This document shows, in pieces, positions 8,939 through 19,847 of a DNA stretch of 64,000 bases. The translations under genes were made by a program, and so were the position numbers. This stretch comes from Bradyrhizobium sediminis. Its GTDB lineage: Bacteria > Pseudomonadota > Alphaproteobacteria > Rhizobiales > Xanthobacteraceae. The notes beneath the pieces are model-generated. The model saw nothing but the letters and a program-made list of their open reading frames with translations, was not told the DNA's origin and did not search any database. How positions within the stretch are numbered: position 1 is the stretch's first letter; every line of letters starts with the position of its first letter. The stretch is from positions 372,001 to 436,000 of the forward strand of contig NZ_CP076134.1 of the NCBI RefSeq assembly GCF_018736085.1. Direction: 5' to 3'.

Positions 8939-9661
8939 TCACTCCCCGTTCCACCCGCACGCTCTAAGCCGCTCCTGCAAATGCCCCGGCGCAGGCGCCA
9001 CCACGCGCACCGGTTCCTTGTTCTTCGAGATCGGGATCACGATTTCGCGGGAATGCAGGTGCAGGGTCGGTTCGCCGAAACGGGGGCCGTTGCCGTAGAT
9101 ATTGTCGCCGACGATCGGCCAGCCCGAGGCCGCCGAATGCACGCGCAATTGATGGGTGCGGCCGGTGACCGGTTCGAGCGCGAGCCAGGTGAGGCCATTG
9201 CCGCGCCCCAGCACCCTCCAGTTGGTGACCGCTTTCTGCCCTTCCGGATCCGGTTTCTGCCACCAGCCGCGTTCGGCGTTGAGGCGGCCGAGCGGCATGT
9301 CGATGGTGCCTTCATCTTCGGCAGGACCGCCCTCGACCACCGCCCAATAGGTTTTTGAAATCTTGCCATGTTTGAACAACAGACCGAGCGAGGCCGTGGC
9401 CTTGCGGTGGCGTCCCAGCACGAGACAGCCAGAGGTGTCGCGGTCGAGCCGGTGGGCCAGCACCGGCGGCCGCGGCAGGCCGAAGCGCAGCGCGTCGAAG
9501 GAGGATTCCAGATTGGCGCCGCCCTTGGGGCCGCGATGCACCGGCAGCCCCGCCGGCTTGTCGATCACCAGCATCAGCCCGTCGCGGTGGAGCACGCGGG
9601 CCTGGATTTCATCCGCCGTTAATTCGGGAACAACCATCGATCGGTCGAGACTTTCGCTCAT
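8939..9661 (-). CDS. RluA-family RNA pseudouridine synthase
   Basis: 240-residue pseudouridine synthase of the RluA family. The catalytic motif HRLDRDTSG is at 70-78, with the aspartate at 73; GRTHQLRVHSA and PIVGDNIYGNG are further family blocks. There is no S4 RNA-binding domain, so it resembles the short RluA type. The rRNA or tRNA target cannot be predicted from sequence. It is convergent with mtaB across a palindromic repeat and divergent from ftsY, with only 28 bases between the two starts. Confidence 0.92.
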   Translation of the reverse strand: MSESLDRSMVVPELTADEIQARVLHRDGLMLVIDKPAGLPVHRGPKGGANLESSFDALRFGLPRPPVLAHRLDRDTSGCLVLGRHRKATASLGLLFKHGKISKTYWAVVEGGPAEDEGTIDMPLGRLNAERGWWQKPDPEGQKAVTNWRVLGRGNGLTWLALEPVTGRTHQLRVHSAASGWPIVGDNIYGNGPRFGEPTLHLHSREIVIPISKNKEPVRVVAPAPGHLQERLRACGWNGE

Positions 9662-9689
9662 GGCGCGAAACCGCTAACACACCCCCAGC

Positions 9690-10637
9690 ATGAACGATAC
9701 CACTCCCGAAAAGACAAAACTGAGCTGGTGGCGGCGGCTGTCCGGCGGCCTGAAGCGCACCTCGAGCTCGCTCGGCTCGGCGGTGGCCGATCTCGTCACC
9801 AAGCGCAAGCTCGACCGCGCGATGCTCGAGGATATCGAGGACGTGCTGCTGCGCGCCGATCTCGGCACCGAGGTCGCGGCACGCATTTCGGCCGCGGTCG
9901 GCCACGGCCGTTACGACAAGACGATTTCGGCTGACGATGTGAAGACCGTGGTCGCGACCGAGGTGGAGAAAGTTCTGTCGCCGGTGGCGAAGCCGCTCGT
10001 GATCGACGAGACGCAAAAGCCGTTCGTCATTCTGGTGGTCGGCGTCAATGGCTCCGGCAAGACCACCACGATCGGCAAGCTTGCCGCCAAATTGAGCGCC
10101 GAGGGGCGCAAGGTGATGCTGGCGGCCGGCGATACCTTTCGCGCCGCGGCCATCGAGCAGTTGAAGATCTGGGGCGAGCGCACCGGATCGCCGGTCATTG
10201 CCGGCGCGCAGGGTTCGGATTCCGCGAGCCTTGCCTTCAATGCGCTGACGGCGGCGCGCGAGCAGAAGCTCGACGTGCTCTTGATCGATACCGCCGGCCG
10301 GCTGCAGAACAAGGCCGAATTGATGAACGAACTCGAAAAGGTCGTTCGCGTCATCAAGAAGGTCGACGCCTCGGCGCCGCATGCGGTGCTGCTGGTGCTG
10401 GATGCCACAGTGGGACAAAATGCGCTGTCGCAAGTGGAAGCGTTTCATCGTACCGCAGGCGTCACCGGTCTGGTCATGACCAAGCTCGACGGCACCGCGC
10501 GCGGCGGCATCCTGGTGGCGCTGGCCGAGAAGCACAAACTGCCGGTGCACTTCATCGGCGTCGGCGAGGGCATCGACGACCTCGCGCCGTTTACCGCGCG
10601 GGATTTTGCGCAGGCGATCGCAGGGATTGAGTCTTAG
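9690..10637 (+). CDS. ftsY: Signal recognition particle receptor FtsY
   Basis: SRP receptor GTPase that receives Ffh-ribosome complexes at the inner membrane. The 315 residues hold an NG domain with P-loop GVNGSGKT (118-125), DTAGRLQNKAELM and TKLDGTARGG. The acidic A domain of E. coli FtsY is absent; only a short basic/aromatic N-terminus (SWWRRLSGGLKR) remains, which probably gives membrane contact. Short FtsY is common in alphaproteobacteria. It is followed by a family B repeat and then yciB on the same strand. Confidence 0.97.
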   Translation: MNDTTPEKTKLSWWRRLSGGLKRTSSSLGSAVADLVTKRKLDRAMLEDIEDVLLRADLGTEVAARISAAVGHGRYDKTISADDVKTVVATEVEKVLSPVAKPLVIDETQKPFVILVVGVNGSGKTTTIGKLAAKLSAEGRKVMLAAGDTFRAAAIEQLKIWGERTGSPVIAGAQGSDSASLAFNALTAAREQKLDVLLIDTAGRLQNKAELMNELEKVVRVIKKVDASAPHAVLLVLDATVGQNALSQVEAFHRTAGVTGLVMTKLDGTARGGILVALAEKHKLPVHFIGVGEGIDDLAPFTARDFAQAIAGIES

Positions 10638-10645
10638 GTTTTTCT

Positions 10646-10745
10646 TGTCATGCCTCGCGAAGGCGGGGCATCCAGTACGCCGCGCCGCTGGTTGGAATCG
10701 AGGCGCCTCTGGAATACTGGATCATCCGCCTACGCGGATGATGAC
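10646..10745. repeat. Intergenic palindromic repeat (family B)
   Basis: Outer ends TTGTCATG and GATGATGACA flank the family core CATCCAGTACGCCG and GGAATACTGGATCATCCGC. It fills almost the whole ftsY-yciB gap, and its right end is a few bases from the yciB start. Confidence 0.85.
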
Positions 10746-10763
10746 AGCAACATGGGATACGTT

Positions 10764-11366
10764 ATGGACAAGACCACGCCGCATCCGCTGTTCAAGCTCG
10801 CGACCGAACTCGGTCCGCTGATCGTCTTCTTCGTCGCCAACGCCAAGTTCAACCTGTTCGTCGCCACCGGCGCGTTCATGGTGGCGATCGTCGCGGCGAT
10901 GATCGCGTCCTACGTGGTGGTGAAGCATGTGCCCATGATGGCGCTGGTCACCGGCGTTATCGTCATCGTGTTCGGCACGCTCACCCTGGTGCTGCACGAC
11001 GAGACCTTCATCAAGGTCAAGCCGACCATCATCTACGGCCTGTTCGCGGCGATCCTCGGCGGCGGGCTGTTGTTCGGCCGCTCCTTCATCGCGATCATGT
11101 TCGACCAGATGTTCAACCTCACGCCGCATGGCTGGCGTATCCTGACCATGCGCTGGGCGCTGTTCTTTTTCGCGATGGCGATCCTGAACGAAATCATCTG
11201 GCGTACCCAGAGCACCGATTTCTGGGTCGCGTTCAAGGCGTTCGGCGTGATTCCGCTGACGATGGCCTTTGCGATTGCGCAGATGCCGCTGACCAAGCGT
11301 TACCATCTGGCGCCGGCCTCGCTGGAAGCGAGCGAAGCCGACGCGGGCGACGTGACGAAGGGGTAA
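10764..11366 (+). CDS. yciB: Septation protein A / intracellular septation membrane protein YciB
   Basis: 200-residue inner-membrane protein of the YciB/IspZ (septation protein A) family, with about five or six hydrophobic helices. Family blocks include [24 protein letters not shown] (written from 14) and a central [11 protein letters not shown]. It is linked to cell-envelope integrity and division in other bacteria. Two starts are possible: ATG 10764 (MDKTTPHPL, used here) or ATG 10752, which adds MGYV. Neither has a strong ribosome binding site because a palindromic repeat ends directly upstream. The frame further upstream runs through that repeat and is not coding. Confidence 0.93.
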   Translation: MDKTTPHPLFKLATELGPLIVFFVANAKFNLFVATGAFMVAIVAAMIASYVVVKHVPMMALVTGVIVIVFGTLTLVLHDETFIKVKPTIIYGLFAAILGGGLLFGRSFIAIMFDQMFNLTPHGWRILTMRWALFFFAMAILNEIIWRTQSTDFWVAFKAFGVIPLTMAFAIAQMPLTKRYHLAPASLEASEADAGDVTKG

Positions 11367-11370
11367 AGCC

Positions 11371-11484
11371 CGTCATTGCGAGGAGCGCAAGCGACGAAGC
11401 AATCCATCTTGCCTTGCTATGGATTGCTTCGCGGAGCCTGTCATCGGGCGGCGCTGCGCGCCGACCCGTTGGCTCGCAATGACG
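11371..11484. repeat. Palindromic repeat (family A, degenerate)
   Basis: Ends CGTCATTGCGAG and CTCGCAATGACGG pair. The inner part CGAAGCAATCCAT/ATGGATTGCTTCG forms a second stem. It fills the gap between the convergent yciB and helix-hairpin-helix genes. Confidence 0.85.
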
Positions 11485-11490
11485 GAAAGA

Positions 11491-11856
11491 TCAGCTCTTC
11501 TGCTTGGCGATGATCTTGTCCTTGATGCCGTCATAGGTCTTCTCGGGCAGGATCTTCTTCTGCACCAGCTCGTCCTTGCCCTTGTAGGGCCGGCCCTTGA
11601 TGATCGCAGCAGAATAGGCCTTGCCGACACCCGGGAGCGCATCGAGCTGTTCGGCGGTTGCCGAATTGATGTCGAGCAGTTCGACCTTGGGGGCGGGCGC
11701 CATCTTCGATTCGGCGGCAGGCGCTTTCGGCGCGGGAGCCATTTTACTGTCGGATTTGGCGGCGGGCTGGGTGGCCTGGGCCATGACCGGCGTAGCCGTC
11801 AGCAAACCAAGGGTGAGTGCAGTTGCAGCAAGTGAAGCAAGCGTGAAATGACGCAT
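11491..11856 (-). CDS. Exported helix-hairpin-helix protein
   Basis: 121 residues: signal peptide 1-26 (ending PVMAQ), a low-complexity Ala/Pro/Lys linker, and a C-terminal helix-hairpin-helix domain ([20 protein letters not shown], about 63-82). The linker contains a direct repeat of SKMAPAPK at 37 and 50. The domain resembles ComEA-like exported DNA-binding proteins, but there is no other competence gene here. The ATG at 11856 has an excellent ribosome binding site (GGAGGG), which rules out the slightly longer frame. Convergent with yciB. Confidence 0.88.
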   Translation of the reverse strand: MRHFTLASLAATALTLGLLTATPVMAQATQPAAKSDSKMAPAPKAPAAESKMAPAPKVELLDINSATAEQLDALPGVGKAYSAAIIKGRPYKGKDELVQKKILPEKTYDGIKDKIIAKQKS

Positions 11857-11972
11857 CGGGTGTCCCTCCAAGGACGGTTCAAGTAACGCCCATCAAGCTA
11901 GCTTCGAATTCGTGGCGGCGCCATGGCCGCCAAATGAACGGCAGATAAAAGCGAAAATATATTTGCTGTTAG

Positions 11973-12113
11973 CGTCATTCCGGGGCGGCTCCAACGGGTC
12001 GGCGCTTTTGCGCCGCCCGATGACAGGCTCCGAGCCGAACCTCGGATGTGCCATTGCACATCGGGGAATCTCGAGCTTCCGGGTTCATCGCTGTGCGATG
12101 CCCCGGAATGACG
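11973..12113. repeat. Palindromic repeat (family C)
   Basis: Outer arms CGTCATTCCGGGGC and CCCCGGAATGACG pair; inner part includes GATGTGCCATTGCACATC. Copies occur at 18831-18945, 27503-27614 and 50171-50258. It fills most of the 266-base gap between the helix-hairpin-helix gene and ccmG. Confidence 0.85.
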
Positions 12114-12122
12114 ACTGCGTCG

Positions 12123-12710
12123 TCACTTCAGCGCCTTGTCGATCTCGGCCCTGAGCACGCTGTCGAAATTCGCCGGGGTCACCGGGCCGACCATCTTGTA
12201 GACGATGGTGCCGTCGCGTCCGACCACGAAGGTTTCCGGCACGCCATAGACGCCCCATTCGATCGAGGCGCGGCCGTTGCCGTCGACGCCGACAATGCCG
12301 AACGGATTGCCGTAGCGGCCGAGGAAGCGCCGGGCGTTGTCGGGCGAATCCTTGTAGTTGATGCCGACGAGCTGCAGCCGTTTGTCCTTGCCGAGTTCGG
12401 TCAAGAGCGGCGCCTCGTCGTGGCACGGCACGCACCATGAGGCCCAGACGTTGACGACGCTGACCTTGCCCTTGAAGGCGGCGGGATCGAGCCCGGGCAC
12501 CTGGACGCCGTTGTGGACGAGACCCTGCAGCGGCGGCAGCGCGGTTTGCGGCGCCGGGCGGCCGATCAGGGCGGAGGGGATTTTGGAGGGATCGCCGCCG
12601 TACAGCCGCAGCAGGAACAGGCCGGCCAGCGCCATGAAGGCGACGAGCGGCAGCGCCACCAGCCAGCGCCGGCTTCGCGGCGATCCGTCCGGGGACCGGG
12701 GCTCGCTCAT
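12123..12710 (-). CDS. ccmG: Cytochrome c maturation thiol:disulfide oxidoreductase CcmG/DsbE
   Basis: Membrane-anchored periplasmic thioredoxin that keeps apocytochrome c (and CcmH) reduced for haem attachment. The 195-residue protein has one N-terminal membrane segment (about 16-36), the active site WCVPC (cysteines 93 and 96) and the cis-proline segment GVYGVPETFV. It overlaps ccmD by one base (TGATG), so translation is probably coupled. It is the last gene of the ccmABCD-ccmG cluster; ccmE, F and H are not in the window. Confidence 0.96.
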   Translation of the reverse strand: MSEPRSPDGSPRSRRWLVALPLVAFMALAGLFLLRLYGGDPSKIPSALIGRPAPQTALPPLQGLVHNGVQVPGLDPAAFKGKVSVVNVWASWCVPCHDEAPLLTELGKDKRLQLVGINYKDSPDNARRFLGRYGNPFGIVGVDGNGRASIEWGVYGVPETFVVGRDGTIVYKMVGPVTPANFDSVLRAEIDKALK

Positions 12711-12886
12711 CAGATCTCCGTCGCGCCGCGCCCGGAGCGCCGGGTGACGCCGCTGGCTTCGAGCTCGCGCAGCCGCGCCTTCTGGCGACGATAATCGATC
12801 GCGATCCAGACGATCAGGATCAGCACCACGGCTGTCGCCAGCACGTAGGATGTCACGACGAAGGAAGCGTAGGGACCGAGCGACAT
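12710..12886 (-). CDS. ccmD: Haem exporter protein CcmD
   Basis: A 58-residue single-pass membrane protein, starting [17 protein letters not shown], with one transmembrane helix (about 8-31) followed by a basic cytoplasmic tail ([16 protein letters not shown]). CcmD stabilises the CcmABC complex and releases holo-CcmE. The start is the ATG at 12886, 5 bases after the ccmC stop; a much longer frame through here is antisense-type noise. Size, topology and position between ccmC and ccmG are all typical. Confidence 0.93.
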   Translation of the reverse strand: MSLGPYASFVVTSYVLATAVVLILIVWIAIDYRRQKARLRELEASGVTRRSGRGATEI

Positions 12887-12891
12887 CGGGT

Positions 12892-13623
12892 TCACGCTGA
12901 ACGCTGGCTGGCTTGCATCATCTGCAAGCTGCGCACCCGGCGGCGCAGGATTTCGTTGCGCATCGCCGCCAGGTGCAGCGTGACGAACAACAGCGAAAAC
13001 GCCACCGCCATCACCAGCAGCGGAACCAGAAAGGCGCGGTCGAGCGCGGGTCCGCCCATCCGCATCACCGATGCCGGCTGGTGCAGCGTGTTCCACCAGT
13101 CGACCGAGAATTTGATGATCGGCAGATTGAGGGCGCCGACCAGCGTCAGGATCGCGGCGGCGCGCGCCGCGCGCGACGGATCTTCCACCGCGCGCCACAG
13201 CGCGATCAGGCCGAGATACATCAGAAACAGGATCAGCACCGAGGTCAGCCGCGCATCCCATTCCCAATAGGTGCCCCACATCGGCCGCCCCCACAGCGAG
13301 CCCGTGACTAGCGCCAGGAAGGTAAAGGCGGCGCCGATAGGTGCTGCGGCCTTGGCGGCGACGTCCGCGAGCGGATGGCGCCACACCAGCGTGCCCAGTG
13401 CGGCCAGGCTCATCACGCCCCAGACGAACATCGACAGCCAGGCATTCGGCACGTGCACGAACATGATCTTCACGGTCGAGCCCTGCTGGTAGTCGTCGGG
13501 CGCCATCGCCGATTGATAGAGGCCGACCAGCAGCAGGACGGCAGTCAGCGCCGCAAGCCACGGCAAGACGCGCGCGGTCAGCGCCAGGAATTTCGTGGGG
13601 TTGGCAAGGTCGATCAGCGTCAT
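12892..13623 (-). CDS. ccmC: Haem exporter/handling protein CcmC
   Basis: Inner-membrane protein that presents haem to the chaperone CcmE. The 243 residues include six predicted helices, the tryptophan-rich motif [13 protein letters not shown] (111-123) and the two flanking histidines (FVHVPNAW at about 57 and NTLHQPAS). The start is taken at ATG 13623 ([13 protein letters not shown]), the usual family N-terminus; a TTG 36 bases upstream would add an atypical extension. Same strand as ccmB, 93 bases downstream. Confidence 0.95.
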   Translation of the reverse strand: MTLIDLANPTKFLALTARVLPWLAALTAVLLLVGLYQSAMAPDDYQQGSTVKIMFVHVPNAWLSMFVWGVMSLAALGTLVWRHPLADVAAKAAAPIGAAFTFLALVTGSLWGRPMWGTYWEWDARLTSVLILFLMYLGLIALWRAVEDPSRAARAAAILTLVGALNLPIIKFSVDWWNTLHQPASVMRMGGPALDRAFLVPLLVMAVAFSLLFVTLHLAAMRNEILRRRVRSLQMMQASQRSA

Positions 13624-13716
13624 GGCATCCCTGATAATCGCCGCGGGTGCGGCGGGCAACGTGACTTCCTTTGTGTCATTTAGCCTCTGCGAGAGTTGAT
13701 CGGTGTCAATTGGGGC

Positions 13717-14385
13717 TTAGTCGAGGCCGTGCCGGAGGCTCGCCGCGGCAGCGAATGGTCCGATCACGAGGCTGACGAGCGAGAGCGCGCACAGGATCGA
13801 AAACGGGGTTCCGAACGACAATGGCCCGGTAATCGCGGCTTGCGAAGCGGAGACGCCGAAGATCAGCACCGGGATCGACAGTGGCAGCACCAGCACCGCC
13901 AGCAGCAGTCCGCCGCGATGCAATGTCACGGCGAGCGCCGCGCCAATCATGCCGGTAAAGGTCAATGCCGGGGTTCCCGCCAAAAGCGTCAGCGCGACGG
14001 CTGAGGTCGCTGTCGCATCGAGATTCAGCAACAGGCCGAGCACCGGGGTGGCGACGATCAGCGGCAATCCCGCGGCCAGCCAGTGCGCCAGCGCCTTTGC
14101 GGCGCAGGTCAGTTCGAGCGGCGTCCGGCTCATCACGATCAGGTCGAGCGAGCCGTCGTCATGGTCGGCCATGAACAGCCGGTCGAGGGTGAGCAGGCTG
14201 GCGAGCAGCGCGCCGAGCCAGAGAATCGCAGGCCCGAGCCGTGTCAGCAGCGCGAGGTCGGGCCCGACCGCGAACGGCATCAGCACCACCACGGTGAGGA
14301 AAAACAGCACGCCGATCAGCGCCCCGCCGCCCACCCGCAGCGCGATCCTGATGTCCCGTCGAATCAGGGCGGCCAGCACGGTCAT
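13717..14385 (-). CDS. ccmB: Haem exporter permease CcmB
   Basis: Membrane subunit of the CcmAB transporter, which releases holo-CcmE from CcmC. 222 residues with six hydrophobic helices; [33 protein letters not shown] and [18 protein letters not shown] are typical family segments. Its ATG overlaps the ccmA stop by 4 bases (ATGA), so translation is coupled. Confidence 0.96.
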   Translation of the reverse strand: MTVLAALIRRDIRIALRVGGGALIGVLFFLTVVVLMPFAVGPDLALLTRLGPAILWLGALLASLLTLDRLFMADHDDGSLDLIVMSRTPLELTCAAKALAHWLAAGLPLIVATPVLGLLLNLDATATSAVALTLLAGTPALTFTGMIGAALAVTLHRGGLLLAVLVLPLSIPVLIFGVSASQAAITGPLSFGTPFSILCALSLVSLVIGPFAAAASLRHGLD

Positions 14386-14984
14386 GACGCGCCTCCGATC
14401 CGCAGTTCGCGGGCGGCAATTCCCAGCGGTGCATGGGTGGCGGCGATGATCAGGCCGCCGCGGGCGAGATGGTCCGCCATCAGGGCGGCGAACATGGCCT
14501 GCCCGGCGGTATCGAGCGCGTTGGTCGGTTCATCCAGCAGCCAGATCGGCCGCCTGGCGGTGAGCAGCCGGGCGATCGAGAGCCGCCGCCGCTGCCCGGC
14601 CGAGAGGAATGCCGCCGGCAGGTGGGCGGCATGATCGAGTCCGACTGCGGCAAGGCTCTCAGCGACGGGGAAGGCCTCGCCGCCGAGGAAATCGCGCCAG
14701 AAGGCGAGATTTTCCGCCACGCTGAGGGCAGGTTTCAGCGCGTCGCGGTGGCCGAGATAATGGGCCTGTTCGGGCAGGGTCAGTTCGCCTTCGCCGCCCT
14801 CGAGCCCGATCGACCCGCCCGCAGCCGCCAGGAGGCCCGCGATCAGCCGCAACAGCGAGGTTTTGCCGGAGCCGTTGGGGCCGATAATGGCCAGGGCCTC
14901 GCCTGCGGACGCCTCGAAATCGAGACCCGAGAACACCTCCCGGCCGCCCCGCACACACCTGACGCCCCGTCCCGAGAGCCGCAT
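14382..14984 (-). CDS. ccmA: Haem exporter ATP-binding protein CcmA
   Basis: ATPase subunit of the CcmAB(CD) complex in cytochrome c maturation. 200 residues with Walker A GPNGSGKT (35-42), signature [15 protein letters not shown] and Walker [13 protein letters not shown]. Length is normal for CcmA, shorter than most ABC ATPases. First gene of the minus-strand ccm cluster and divergent from acnA. Confidence 0.96.
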   Translation of the reverse strand: MRLSGRGVRCVRGGREVFSGLDFEASAGEALAIIGPNGSGKTSLLRLIAGLLAAAGGSIGLEGGEGELTLPEQAHYLGHRDALKPALSVAENLAFWRDFLGGEAFPVAESLAAVGLDHAAHLPAAFLSAGQRRRLSIARLLTARRPIWLLDEPTNALDTAGQAMFAALMADHLARGGLIIAATHAPLGIAARELRIGGAS

Positions 14985-15079
14985 TTTGCCCTTTCACAGC
15001 CCTTTGGAAACTATCGGTACCGCATCGGAATTTGTGGGTACCGCGATGCTGCAGCACGATTGCCGGTGTGGCGGTGCCC

Positions 15080-15096
15080 TTGGAAAGATTCTATAA
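15080..15096. promoter_or_regulatory. Imperfect dyad upstream of acnA
   Basis: TTGGAAAGATTCTATAA contains GAA-N2-TTC-type dyad symmetry, loosely like the iron-responsive Irr box of rhizobia. Several consensus positions do not match. It lies 112 bases upstream of acnA, an iron-sulfur enzyme gene. Confidence 0.2.
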
Positions 15097-15166
15097 GCCG
15101 GAACTTGATGCAGCACACAATCCGCCGCTGCAAGCCATCAGGCCCAGCCTCTCCGACGGTGTTTAA

Positions 15167-15183
15167 ATACCCTTGCCGGGTAT
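15167..15183. promoter_or_regulatory. ATACCC/GGGTAT inverted repeat before acnA
   Basis: ATACCC-TTGCC-GGGTAT, a perfect 6-bp dyad 24 bases upstream of the acnA ATG. It could be an operator or a small leader hairpin; no family is recognised. Confidence 0.35.
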
Positions 15184-15207
15184 AACTGACAATTGGGATT
15201 GCCTCAC

Positions 15208-17928
<2,721 letters not shown>

Positions 17929-17968
17929 TCGTGATCGGTGGCTCACCTCGAAGTGAGTAGCGAGTGAA

Positions 17969-17999
17969 GCGAAGGCGGCCTATCAAAGGCCGCCTTCGC
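17969..17999 (+). terminator. Hairpin downstream of acnA
   Basis: A 13-bp perfect stem, GCGAAGGCGGCCT paired with AGGCCGCCTTCGC around a 5-base loop, 40 bases after the acnA stop. The T-run is weak (GCGCGTTTAGG), so it may also act by blocking 3' exonucleases. Confidence 0.7.
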
Positions 18000-18052
18000 G
18001 CGTTTAGGCCTTAATTCTTAACGCCGATGCAGGTATTCCTCGGTTTCCCAGA

Positions 18053-18817
18053 ATGACAGTGATGATGGCCTATAATTGCATTTCGCGGTGGTCGAGTGCG
18101 CTCGGCGTCTGCGCGATCATCGCGATCATCCGCCCCGCCCATGCCGAGCCGCGCGCGGTGGTGGAGCTGTTCACCTCGCAGGGATGTTCGTCATGTCCGC
18201 CGGCCGACAGGATCATCGGCGAACTGGCCAAGGATCCATCCATCATCGCGCTGAGCATGCCGATCGACTACTGGGATTATCTCGGCTGGAAGGACACCTT
18301 GGCGGATTCGCGCTTCAGCGCGCGCCAGAAAGCCTATTCGAGGATGCGTGGTGACCGCGACGTCTACACGCCGCAGGTCATCGTCAACGGATCGGTGCAT
18401 GTGATCGGCAGCGATCGCGGCAAGATCGAAGGTGCGATCGGCGACACCAGCAAGGCCGAGCGCGTGATGTCGGTGCCGGTGTCGATGACGCTGGCCGGCA
18501 AGCAGATTACCGTTTCGGTCGCGGACTCGAACAAGGGCCCCGCGGCCGCGCATGGCGAAGTCTGGATCTGCTCGGTCTCAAAAGCGGTGCCGATTGCGAT
18601 CGGGCGCGGCGAGAATCGCGGCCAGAAGGTCACCTACTACAATGTGGTGCGCAACCTGCTGAAAGTGGGCGACTGGAACGGCTCGTCCGGCAGCTGGACC
18701 GTGCCGCTGGAAAACATTTCCCGCGAAGGCGTCGATGCCGCGGTGGTCTATCTCCAGGACGGCAGCCGCGACAAGCCCGGGCTGATGCTCGGCGCGGCCT
18801 ACACGCCGCTGCACTGA
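18053..18817 (+). CDS. DUF1223 exported thioredoxin-like protein
   Basis: 254 residues with an N-terminal hydrophobic signal (about 13-31, ending AHAEP) and a DUF1223 domain. The segment VELFTSQGCSSCPPAD carries a CxxC pair (Cys45, Cys48), the thioredoxin-like site of this family, and YTPQVIVNG fits the cis-proline region. A periplasmic redox role is likely, with an unknown partner. The start is ATG 18053; in-frame ATGs at 18062 and 18065 are alternatives. It stands alone after acnA, with a family C repeat downstream. Confidence 0.88.
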   Translation: MTVMMAYNCISRWSSALGVCAIIAIIRPAHAEPRAVVELFTSQGCSSCPPADRIIGELAKDPSIIALSMPIDYWDYLGWKDTLADSRFSARQKAYSRMRGDRDVYTPQVIVNGSVHVIGSDRGKIEGAIGDTSKAERVMSVPVSMTLAGKQITVSVADSNKGPAAAHGEVWICSVSKAVPIAIGRGENRGQKVTYYNVVRNLLKVGDWNGSSGSWTVPLENISREGVDAAVVYLQDGSRDKPGLMLGAAYTPLH

Positions 18818-18830
18818 ACTCTCCCTACCC

Positions 18831-18945
18831 GTCATTCCGGGGCGCGCATCAGCGCGAACCTCAGATGTGCAATTGCACATCGGGGAATCTCGCGCGAATG
18901 ACTTCCGGATTCCTTCGCTCGTTTTCACTCGCGCCCCGGAGTGAC
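18831..18945. repeat. Palindromic repeat (family C)
   Basis: Outer arms GTCATTCCGGGGCGC and GCGCCCCGGAGTGAC pair. The inner hairpin is AGATGTGCAATTGCACATC. It starts just after the DUF1223 gene. Confidence 0.85.
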
Positions 18946-18973
18946 GCCGCTTCCTGAAGAGACAACATCCCCC

Positions 18974-19004
18974 AAAAAGAAAAAGGACCAACTTTCGCTG
19001 GTCC
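18974..19004 (-). terminator. Orphan intrinsic terminator with GNRA loop
   Basis: Minus strand: GGACCAGC-GAAA-GTTGGTCC (8-bp stem including one G-T pair, GAAA tetraloop) followed directly by TTTTTCTTTTT. This is a textbook rho-independent terminator. No minus-strand protein gene lies directly upstream; the nearest starts at 20378 and ends at 19848. Confidence 0.88.
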
Positions 19005-19180
19005 AGTATGGGGATAAACTATCCTGCGAACTGGCCCGATCCCGACGACCCCGGGGGGCTGGGGGCTGAGGAATCCGGAACCGAAAGGACCGGGCCGACG
19101 CAGTGATTCTTTCTCGCAATCCAGCGGGGCGGTCGCTGGGCGGAAGTAGGGCGGCATTATGATTCCGCTAACGATCCCGT
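19005..19180 (-). ncRNA. Candidate small RNA ending at the orphan terminator
   Basis: Inferred only from the strong terminator at 18974-19004 and the absence of a coding gene upstream of it. Just before the terminator the minus strand can form a second small hairpin (GGATA-GTT-TATCC). A CATAAT hexamer at 19156-19161 could be a -10 box, but no matching -35 is seen, so the 5' end is a guess. It does not resemble tmRNA, 4.5S or RNase P RNA by eye. Confidence 0.3.
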
Positions 19181-19302
19181 GACGGCCGATTCCGGGCCGG
19201 AAAAGGTTCCGTTGCGCGCGAATCCCGGCGGCGCCGCCATCGCCTCTTGCAGCCGCCCGCAGTTGGCGCGATCATGTCGGCCGGATGACAGGAGGCGCTC
19301 CC

Positions 19303-19674
19303 ATGAGTTCAATATCGGAGGAAGCCGACCCAAGCGAAATTCGCGCAGCGGCGCGCGGTGCCGCTGCGAGCCCGTTGCCGGGCCTGGTGACGTTCAATCG
19401 TGTGGAACTCAACCGTATCCTGAATCTGTACGGGCGCATGGTCGCCGACGGCGAATGGCGCGACTACGCTATCGACTTTCTCAAAGACCGTGCGGTGTTC
19501 TCGGTGTTCCGCCGCGCTTCGGAAGTGCCGATCTATCGCATCGAAAAAGATCCGCGGCTGGCGCGCAAGCAGGGGATCTACAGCGTGATCTCGGCTGGCG
19601 GGCTGATCCTGCGCCGCGGCCACGAACTCGACCGCGTGCTGCTGGTGATCGACCGCAAGCTGGCGGTAGTGTGA
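19303..19674 (+). CDS. DUF2794 domain-containing protein
   Basis: 123-residue conserved alphaproteobacterial protein of unknown function. The C-terminal core (NRVELNRILNLYGRMVADGEWRDY, from about 36, and the later HELDRVLLVIDRKLAVV) matches DUF2794. No signal peptide or membrane segment. The ATG at 19303 has a near-perfect ribosome binding site (AGGAGG, 6 bases away), so the six-codon longer frame is rejected. No operon partner. Confidence 0.85.
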   Translation: MSSISEEADPSEIRAAARGAAASPLPGLVTFNRVELNRILNLYGRMVADGEWRDYAIDFLKDRAVFSVFRRASEVPIYRIEKDPRLARKQGIYSVISAGGLILRRGHELDRVLLVIDRKLAVV

Positions 19675-19766
19675 CGTTCAGATCGATCCTGTAGTCTGTA
19701 GACCGGATGTAGCGAAGCGAAATCCGGGGCAGAGGTCGCATTGGTCCCGGATTACGCCCATCGGGT

Positions 19767-19799
19767 TACTTTGCATGGGGTTGTTTTCGCGATTTTTTG
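19767..19799. repeat. 33-base dispersed repeat (family F), copy 2
   Basis: Differs from 4823-4855 at one base (an A instead of T in the T-tract). It is preceded by CCGGATGTAGCGAAGCGAAA-type sequence and CCCGGATTACG, which can pair in part. Confidence 0.8.
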
Positions 19800-19847
19800 A
19801 CTAGGTCCTGCGGTTGCATCGCCAAAGGGCCGGGTCCGGGACACGGC

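Larger units (their letters stand above)
18818..19302. other. 485-base intergenic region with orphan minus-strand terminator
   Basis: Holds a family C repeat (18831-18945), a strong minus-strand intrinsic terminator (18974-19004), and about 170 bases upstream of that terminator with no protein gene. On the plus strand, the DUF2794 ribosome binding site (AGGAGGCGC) ends the region. Confidence 0.7.

Noticed and set aside
19005..19180. tmRNA, 4.5S or RNase P RNA at the orphan terminator
   Set aside because: No tag-coding reading frame, no SRP tetraloop consensus and no RNase P core sequence could be seen.
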